Shown: one piece after another, positions 56,170 to 64,000 of the stretch
How the letters are laid out: each line of letters opens with the position of its first letter
Numbering within the stretch: position 1 is the stretch's first letter
Source: Syngnathus acus
Lineage: Eukaryota; Chordata; Actinopteri; Syngnathiformes; Syngnathidae
Length of the DNA: 64,000 bases
Direction: 5' to 3'
NCBI RefSeq assembly: GCF_901709675.1
Contig: NC_051103.1
Coordinates: 6,247,501 to 6,311,500, forward strand
Made by a program: the position numbers and the translations under genes
The notes under the pieces: model-generated
Told to the model about the DNA's origin: nothing
What the model saw: the letters and a program-made list of their open reading frames with translations, nothing else
Database searches by the model: none

Positions 56170-58545
56170 TCAGCTCTTGCGTGAGTTGATGTACCACTTC
56201 CTCAACGCCACGCCGCTGGTGCTCAACACGATGCACAGGGCCCCGCCGAGGCTCCACCAGCTGGGCGCGTGGCCCAAGAAGATGAACTGGAAGAAGAAAG
56301 CCAGCACCACGTCCACCGTCCTGGTCAGGGCCACGGGGCCGGCCTCCTCTCGCTGCAGCGCTTTGGTCAGGAAGCTTTGGCCGGCGATGCCCAGCACGGC
56401 GATCAACATCAGCAGCCAGCGGTCTTGGCCGCAAAAGGGCAGCTTCCATTCGCCCAAGATGCTGACGGTGATGACGCACTCGATGAAACCGATGACGGCG
56501 TAATACCACACCGAGAGGTAGTAATGGACGCTCTTTCCTATCTTGCGGAGTACAACCATGGTACACGCGGCTCCAATTGCACCTACGGAAAAGCGGAAAC
56601 AGGATTTTTTTTTTTTCCCCTCGATAAGAGATTTCATTTGCAATTTAAGAAGCCATTTTTTGTAACCTGCAAAAGCCGCGATCGTTCCCTTGATGTGGTT
56701 TGTGTAGTTTCCCTCGATTCCCTGGATATGTTCTCCGAAGAGAAAGGGCGGCCGGGCGATGAGGATGACCCCGGTCAAGGTGAAGACGGTGAACACGCAG
56801 TCCCAGATGGTACACCTCTCCTTCAGGAAGACCCAAGCCAGCAGCGAAGTGAAGACGGGATTACTGTTTCCAAGCAAAACATATTCACCTCATGACCCAA
56901 ATCTCACGTGTTTTCATCTCACCTGAACATGATGACGATGGCATCGGCCAGAGGCATCTGCTGCACAGCGTAGAAGAGCAGGATCATGGCGTTGGAGCCC
57001 AGGAAGCCTCGCAGCATTAGATACGGGCGTTTATTCCGGGGACCCAGGAAGCCTGTCCTGCAGGAGCAAAGATATGAGGGTGACGGATGAATGGAAAACA
57101 AGATGGATGACGAGGGGTAGGGGGGGGATTGACCAGACGGTGATGCTCGTAAATTACATTTTGGGGACGGGAGATGACACAAGGATGGATGCATGGGCTG
57201 AAAAGTGGTCCAGATGTAATTTTGTTGGGGTGGATTCATGGGTGAAAAAAAAATAAATAAAAAAAATGATAGATGGGCGGAAATGCCGGTGAGTCTTCAT
57301 CTATTTTAAACCATCATTCAATCAATAAAACCTTTAGATTATATAAAATGTCCAGCATAAAATGATTTTTTGTGAGATACCATAAATATACCATCGGCCT
57401 GACAATATTCGTTCATTGCTGTTATAAAAGTGAGTGATTGCATGGAAAATGGAACATTTACCTATATTTATATTTGATCACAAATATAAATGCTGGGGGA
57501 AAAAGAGCCTATTATTGCATCCATATACTGTATTAACATACAGTAAATGTTCTTCCCCTTTTCGGAGCTGAATAATCCTTTTATCTCACACAAGATAAAC
57601 TTGATTTTCCAGTTTCCCAATCAGGCTTACTTGTGGTAAATAAGTAAGGGCGCGATGAAGAGCATCTGGAAGAAGCAGCGGATGCCGCTGATCTCGATAG
57701 CGTGCACTCCCTGGATGGTCTTTACCAAGAGGGAGATGATGGAAAAGAAGACTGTGGACAGAAAGGCATAAAACAAACCAAGACCGGGGCATCTCTTAGG
57801 TTTCTCTGCGGAAAGAAAACAAGAAAAGGGAGAGTTAAGGTTTGTCTAACTTTCAAAAACATCTCAGGAGATTAAATTCCCACTGTTTTGTGATCCGACA
57901 GCATGACGTCTATTTTCAATCCCTTATATCAAATGACTTGTTCTAACCTTTATTCTGAAAGGCCCAATTGTTCAGATGAGGGTGGTAGCAATTACAGGCG
58001 TCAATGCTTTTAATAGTATCCAATTGCAATTTCCCTGTACAGTTCCAAAAAGAACTTCAATACTTGTTTTCGACGAGTCACGTCGGTCACGTGACGTGCG
58101 TACCGTTATCGCTGGGGCGTGACGTCACGCGATAGTAAATCAAGGTGTCATTGAGTCATAATGAAACTGTTCTTATGAAAAACGTTAAATAGAATTAAGG
58201 TACACACGGAGGGAAAAAATAAATAAAAAAATCAAGTCTACCTTGGCTTGCGCTCTGGTCGGTGGATGCTGCCTTCCTTGTGACGTGCGACTCCGGCCAA
58301 CTGAGCGTTTCGCTCTCGCCGCTGTCCGGCAACTTGGAAGCGGCCGTGTCCTCCTCGGCATCCCCGTCGAGGTAGCGCCACGCTCGGAAGTGGATCTTCT
58401 CCTTGGACGGCTCGCTGTCGCTGCAACAACAGCCGTCTTCGCTGCTGCTATGTTCGCCATGACTGGCAACTTTTTGGAACACGACCGTTACGTGGTCGGC
58501 CGCTGCAAAATCGCTCTCCGGTGGGCAGTGCTCGCGGTCAGCCAT
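56170..58545 (-). CDS. slc35g1: slc35g1, DMT-family membrane transporter
   Basis: Drug/metabolite-transporter superfamily protein with two EamA repeats. Human SLC35G1 (TMEM20) is an ER/plasma-membrane protein linked to STIM1; its substrate is debated. Exons 5' to 3': 58545-58242, 57805-57631, 57057-56923, 56863-56667, 56582-56170 (TGA). All phases fit, giving 407 residues. The first exon encodes a hydrophilic, acidic, Ser-rich tail with a CCCSDSEPSKEK segment. About ten hydrophobic helices follow, with EamA marks such as GIRCFFQMLF, GFLGSNAMILLFYAVQ, SNPVFTSLLAWVFLKERC, TGVILIARPPFLFG, FLTKALQREEAGPVA and ALRKWY. The fish protein is somewhat longer than human, mostly in the N-terminal tail. 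It lies between plce1 and lgi1, as in mammals. Confidence 0.93.
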
Positions 58546-59622
58546 ACTAAGATGTGAGCACCGGGCGGCAGCATACCTCGGCAGGGCGACTGCCCGGCTC
58601 TTGGTTCCCCAGAAGTGACTGGAAAGGCTAAGTTAATAACTAACCTTGCATTGCCCGGACGCGGCCGACAATTCGCATGCAGTGCCGACTTTGGGCACAG
58701 GAGGGCAGTCAAATAGACCTTAAGTACACACACTTTGACGGACGTTCACGCCCCCTGCATTATGGTGAGGAGAGTCACGTTTGCAACCATCACTTGACGT
58801 GCATGACTTTTATTAAGCCTATTAAACGACAATAAACGCATTATTTGTCACAACGTGTATCCCTTGAATCAGAGGTGGAAAAAAAGTCACACTGTACAAA
58901 GCTACTGTTGATTTCACAATTCAATTTTGACTAGAGATGCCGCATAAAATGTCTCTAAAATATGAGCTGGTAGTATTTTGTTTCTTTGAATGTAAATAGG
59001 TTGGATCGAGCTTAAAGAAAGGACCTAACGATTTTTCATTTTAATGACATTTTACTGTCTAACATCACGTGACACAAAAAAAATTAAGACTAATTCTATT
59101 CAAAAAATAAAACACTGGTCATTTCTACCTACAAAAGCTGTATCGTATAAATTACTTTTTACAGTATTATAAAAAAGGAGGGAAAAATTGGCAAATTGTT
59201 GTCAGTAATTTTTTTTTTTTTTAGAATTCCCACGAATAGAGAGGACTGTGTGAAAGCACGGCTACCGGTACTGCAAATACAAACAATGCTTTTGTCAATG
59301 AGGGCAAAAAAGGGGCAAGAGTGCAGTGAAAGGGAAAGAGGTGGGTGACACAGTGGGACGCTTCTAGTGAGTCATTCATCCGAAAAGCGACACTGCGAGT
59401 GTCCGCATCGAGTCTTGCGTAAGCGATGGCCGCAGAGAAGAGCTAAGCGGATTCTTCTTTCCGTGCTCTGTAAGTGGCGGGTGGTGAGCGATGAATGTCA
59501 TTGTCACTATGGAGCGTGTTTTTTGCTCATGCTAAATTTAAGCCCGGTCCCAGTCGGGCCATGTCCTCTTCTTCATACTTGTGCTATCCAAATGTCAGAT
59601 AAACAATGACTGCGTGGCCAAT
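58546..59622. other. Spacer: slc35g1 promoter side and lgi1 3' UTR
   Basis: CpG-containing sequence up to about 58,760 suits the slc35g1 5' UTR and promoter (minus strand). From 58,800 the sequence is AT-rich and probably contains the lgi1 3' UTR. No further gene seen. Confidence 0.5.
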
Positions 59623-62600
59623 TCAATTGCTAAGATCGATCATGAGATGCTCGTATATCTGAGACTTCCCCTTAAAGCTGGACGCAATCAGGAAGTCTCG
59701 CCCGTCGACCGATACCAGAGAAAAGCCTCGCGGCGCCTGGATGCTCACCTCCTGGGACGGGACGAACTGACCTCGCTTGGCGTCCCACAGGTAGACCTGC
59801 GTCAGCGAATAATCGCTGCCCAGGATGGCGTACTGCCAGTTGCCGATGGAGACGGGCTGGAAAACCATAGAACCGCGGGAGGGGAACGTCTGGACCTCCT
59901 TGAACATGGCGCCGTCCCAACGCATCACCTTGGAGTCCCCGATGAATCTCGTCAAGCATATGAACAGCTCACCTTTGCAAAAGGACAAAGGTTCAAAAGA
60001 GCCTCGACGTAATTACAGGCAGGCTGGCAAGCTCTTACTTTTGACCCGGAAGTGTTGGACGGATAGGACGTCCTCCATGTCTGGTAAGTCGGTCCTGCGC
60101 TCAAACCTCTTCTGGCTCCTGTTCCACTGATAAACGACCGGCCTCTGGGAGCTGCTGGACAAGATCAGGTGGGCTTTGTTGGAGATCTCCAAGTACTCCA
60201 CGTCCGTATCTCGGTACCACGGGTGGAGGGATTGGTGGGAGTAGAATCCGTTGCCGTTCCATTTGTATATCGTCGTGGAGCCGGCCTAGGAGTGTGTCAC
60301 GTGTTTGAAATGACGAAACCACGAGAGAATGAAATAAGACCAAACGGAAAACCTTGGAGCTATCCGCAATGACAAAGAACGACTCCCCGTCGATGACGAA
60401 GGTCTCGATGTCGTTAGGTTTGCGGATTTTCAGGATGTCGATGTCCTGGATCTTGATGAATTTGCTGGCGGAAATGTCTCGTTTGTAAATATGGGAGCCG
60501 CCAAACAGCTGCGCCACAATGACAAAAAGGTGGTTGCGGATGGTCAAGGGTTTGCAGACCACAGTGGAAGTGCCTGGAAATGACGAAGAACCGTTAGCGC
60601 CTCGCTTAGAAGCCTCGCCTCGCGCTTTTGCGGCCCGTCTTACTTACTTTCAATGGTGTCAAAGCTTCTGAAGATCATCTCGACGTGATCCCATTCCAGG
60701 AAGCTGCACGTCCCGGCAAACGGTTGCGCAAACACAACGTACTGATCTTTACCAAGGGTGAAGGCCTCTACGGAAATGGACTCAAACTTCAGCGACTGAT
60801 AGGCGGCAAATTCTGCAAAGAACACAAGCGCTCAGTCTTGACGCGCATCCGGTAGGTAACTTTGTCTTTTGATACCGGACGTGATGCAGTCGAAGGAATG
60901 CGGCAGCAGGTCGTTGATCTTCTTGCCCTGGTGGATGGGCGGCCCGCTACAATGGATCTGGTCCAGCGTGGCGTTGGTGTGGTGCATCCACTCCACCAGC
61001 CATTTGAGTTTGCAATCGCACGACAGGTTGTTGCCTCGCAGATCCCTTCGTGAGTGATTCTTTTTATTTGATGATTATTTCCATGTTGGCCTATGACTGA
61101 AAAATACTCACACTTTAGTCAAAGCATCCATTCCCTTGAAGACATCCTTCGGCAGCGTCTCCAGGTTGTTGTAAGCCAGACTCCTTCAAAAGAAACAATT
61201 GTAAGTGAAGGTCCGTTTGGTCCCGTAGCGGAACAAAAGGAAGCTTATAGAACCAAAATTCTGCTTCATTCGAGCGGGCTGCATTATTTATTTGGAACTC
61301 GGTGTTCCGAGTGAAGAATTTTTGCATGGCTGCACTCTCTAAACGCGTGATGACAGAACAGAAGGAGGGGGAGATTTCTAACTGCATACGTCAGACGACT
61401 GTAGCTTTACCAAAACTATAATGGCCCCCAAACTTGTGCTACTACCTAAATATCTTGGGTCTTTTTTTAAGGACTTGCTTTTTCTTTACCCCTTACTAAT
61501 TGCGGTTTCCTAGCAACCTTTGAGCGGTCTTCCAGGAAGTCACTTACGCAGCCCGGAGGAACATCACATCCTGAATTAGTTTCTTGTGGCTTGAAACAAT
61601 TCATGTTTCATTAGCCCAAGTCTTCGCTGTACCGCACTGTAAATCCTCTCAGAATGACTTGAGAGAAAACCTCCGAAAAAGATTATAGGTCACCTGGTTG
61701 GCGGTTATGTCGCGGGGCTATTTTTAGTCTCAACCTGCAGGTCACACGCTCGCCACACTATCTTTGCACAAGTGAACATGCCGTTGAGGAAACCGATATG
61801 TGTCAGAAATTGTACTGCGATGTGTCGCTTGGCTTGAGCGTTGTTAAAATGATGTAGACGCTAACTTATATTTTTGGAAAAGCCACAAGCAAACAATACT
61901 CACAGATGAATCAATGATTTGAGGCCCCGGAATGCAAAGGGGGAGATAGTTGCAATCTTGTTATTTTCAATGAATCTGGAAAAGATATTATATTAACAAT
62001 ATCTGCAACAACATGTTTAAAAAAAACAAAAAACTTACAGATATTCGAGATGTGGCAGACCGCTGAAGGCGTCGTCATCGATGAAATCAAAGGAATTAGC
62101 CGTAAACAATCTGTGAAGACAAAATATACACGAGAGGGAATCAAGACAATGACTCATTTGGCTCATTATCCTTCGACTTGCGTGGAAGCAATCAACTGGC
62201 ATGGCGTCCCACGTGGTTCTCATTATTTATGAATGATCTCAACTTCACACATGGCGCCGTGTTTCTCACACAAGTTGCAGAGAGTACCAGGTCTCCACTC
62301 GGGGCTTACAATTTGCCCAAATGCATTTTTAAGCCATTTTTTTTGTTCAAAAACACATTTTCAAATAATATTAAATACAGGGGCACATGGCGTGCATGTT
62401 ATGGAAATAGTAAAGATGGACTCACAGGAGTTGCAGGGCAGGTGTATGCACAAAGCTTCCTGCTGTGATTTCAGTGAATCCAGACTTGACAAAAGACCTC
62501 AACGACAAATATATTCAGAATCAATATTTCAGCAAGCACACGAAGCAGCAAACCAACCACGACTTACAAGGAGAGCACGTCCGAAGGGAAGGCGTGAGGC

Positions 62601-62797
62601 ACGGATCGGACGTTCTCGCACAGGGCGTTATCTTTGGTGCAAGTACATCCGGCGGGACATCGGGGCTGCTTGGCTCTCCGTCCGGCCGCCAGAAGTGAAT
62701 ACGCGGCGAGCACCCAAAGCGCAAGCGTCCAGCCTCTCACGCTTCTGCTCGACGATGCCATTCTCTCTTGTCCCGCTTGAGACTCGCAACCATGCAA
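59623..62797 (-). CDS. lgi1: lgi1, leucine-rich glioma-inactivated 1 (secreted synaptic LRR/EPTP protein)
   Basis: Secreted neuronal protein that binds ADAM22/ADAM23 and organises AMPA-receptor and Kv1 complexes. Exons 5' to 3': 62797-62568, 62497-62426, 62110-62039, 61975-61904, 61183-61112, 61045-60876, 60812-60648, 60573-60353, 60285-60039, 59972-59623 (TGA). All junctions are in phase: 556 residues from 62797, against 557 in human. Signal peptide ([17 protein letters not shown]), N-terminal LRR cap with [16 protein letters not shown], four 72-nt LRR exons each coding one 24-residue repeat, C-terminal cap ([15 protein letters not shown]), then the seven-repeat EPTP propeller ([47 protein letters not shown]). 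A second Met at 62761 starts directly before the signal peptide and may be the real start. Confidence 0.95.
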
Positions 62798-63840
62798 CTT
62801 CTCCTGGTGAAAGAAAAAAAAAAGAAATCAGAAAAAGTCTGCTGTTTTTGTGCAAAGCTTATAGATCCGAGGCAGCGGTCCAGGATGCGGGACTCCAAAT
62901 GGGCACAGAAAACAGGACCCAGATTGATGTCACCCTGCTAAATAGCATCCCCCCACCCCACCTCCTGCCTCTCTTTCTCTCCTGGCTCACTCCTCAAAAT
63001 GTTGTCTGCTTCTTATTAGTCTGCTGAATACAAAGAAGTTGGACCCCATTACTGGGGAGCAAGACAAATTAGGAGGGGGGTGGGGGGTCTAAGGGGGGCC
63101 TCCCTCGCTGTCTTATCAGCCACCCCAGCTTTTATTGTCATTATTTACACACGCTTCTAAAGGCTCTTCGCGGCTATTTGGGAGGCTATTCATTCACGGG
63201 GCTCTAAGCAAATGCACCTGCCTCAGTGAAATGATGACCCCCTTTTTTTCTTGCACGCTTTTCTATGGTAATAAGATACAGCAAATATTATTTGGCTGCA
63301 CGAGAGACATTTTAATAGGCAAACCCCCCAAATTAATGGCATTGTTGTCGAGCTGTAATGAAAAATAGGCAAAATATATCAGATTTATTTTTCTTTCTTT
63401 CACTCTCTCGGTCTCTCTCTCTTTTTTTTTTAAAGGAGAGACATAAGCTATTGCATTATTGATAAAAATCTCTCAACAGTAATCACTGCCCGTTGTGTAC
63501 ATGTTGGACCCACATTGGTCCCTTTGTTCTGTGCGGGTGGAAAACATGACACAAAACACAAGACTTCTTTCTTCACCACCTTGACAAACGGACGACTTGA
63601 AACTTTTCACACATAATAGCCTCTTTATATTCCAACTCGGAATTTAAACGAGGACATGGACCCCTTTTGTGCAGAATTCTCGAATTAAACCTCCCATTCA
63701 TTAGATAACATTATCAGTCGCGTTTCAGTATTCTATCAATTTATTATGTTTTCATTTTTTCTAATTCTTTTCATAATATATATACCTATGTCGTTATTTA
63801 TACAAGGAATCGTTACATTTTCAGTCACAATGGAATGATT
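62798..63840. other. lgi1: Upstream region of lgi1
   Basis: An acceptor (ttttctttcaccag) lies just before the lgi1 start exon, so a further 5' noncoding exon probably exists here; I could not place it. The stretch holds G-rich (63071-63101) and C-rich words and then AT-rich sequence, with no coding signal. Confidence 0.4.
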
Positions 63841-64000
63841 TTAAATAGTGACCTACTTCAGACGTCATCAATGTGCGCGCTCGCTTATGAAAACGTCATT
63901 TTCCAGCGACGCCTTTTTGTAAACATTGCCGAGGAGCGTTTTCGATGGATAATCTCGTCAAAGTTCGTATTGATTTGATGTCATTTGTGAATATTCAATG
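63841..64000 (+). promoter_or_regulatory. Possible promoter/first exon of a divergent gene at the right edge
   Basis: A short CpG-richer stretch with two CRE-like words (agacgtcatc 63860, aacgtcattt 63891) leads to an open ATG at 63942 (MDNLVKVRIDL...), running off the window within 60 nt. In human the gene next to LGI1 on this side is FRA10AC1, transcribed divergently, so its promoter could lie here. The peptide does not match FRA10AC1 as I know it, so this is only positional. Confidence 0.2.

Overview
This is a vertebrate nuclear window, almost certainly from a teleost fish. The genes are split into many short exons with compact GT-AG introns. The proteins are closest to vertebrate families I know well, and the interspersed repeats look fish-like (a teleost SINE, hAT-like and other MITE remnants, simple repeats). 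There is no operon structure and no prokaryotic signal.

Layout. (1) 1-12.5 kb, + strand: 3' part of mprip (myosin phosphatase Rho-interacting protein), with the PH domain, a giant coiled-coil exon and the complete conserved C-terminus. (2) 12.5-25 kb: a repeat-dominated accessory block. It holds a minus-strand SINE, a set of four tRNA-like sequences in opposed orientation, an orphan terminal exon, a ~1.8 kb array of 235-bp hairpin repeats enclosed in a larger inverted repeat, the 5' end of dcxr (first coding exon only), 3.5 kb of interstitial telomere-related (CCCTAA) higher-order repeat, a hAT-like remnant, an unrecognised spliced transcription unit with a 67-codon ORF, and a CCAAT/octamer/GGGCGTGG motif cluster followed by a long imperfect hairpin. 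(3) 25-28.2 kb: AT-rich sequence in which I see no gene. (4) 28.2-53.7 kb, - strand: plce1 (phospholipase C epsilon 1), apparently the whole coding region, about 40 exons, with a second first exon at 40.7 kb. (5) 56.2-58.5 kb, - strand: slc35g1, five exons. (6) 59.6-62.8 kb, - strand: lgi1, ten exons. (7) 62.8-64 kb: upstream of lgi1, possibly reaching the promoter of a divergent gene at the right edge.

Gene relations. plce1, slc35g1 and lgi1 follow the order and common orientation known from the human 10q23 neighbourhood, so this is a conserved synteny block. mprip (human 17p) and the dcxr fragment (human 17q) come from other neighbourhoods, and the repeat block from 13 to 25 kb sits exactly between the two. 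It is therefore a candidate rearrangement junction. mprip and plce1 both act around Rho/Ras signalling, but nothing here implies a functional cluster.

The exon boundaries were worked out by hand from splice consensus, reading-frame phase and remembered human homologues. Most plce1, lgi1 and slc35g1 junctions are phase-consistent. The 5' part of plce1 between 42.5 and 49.7 kb is incomplete.
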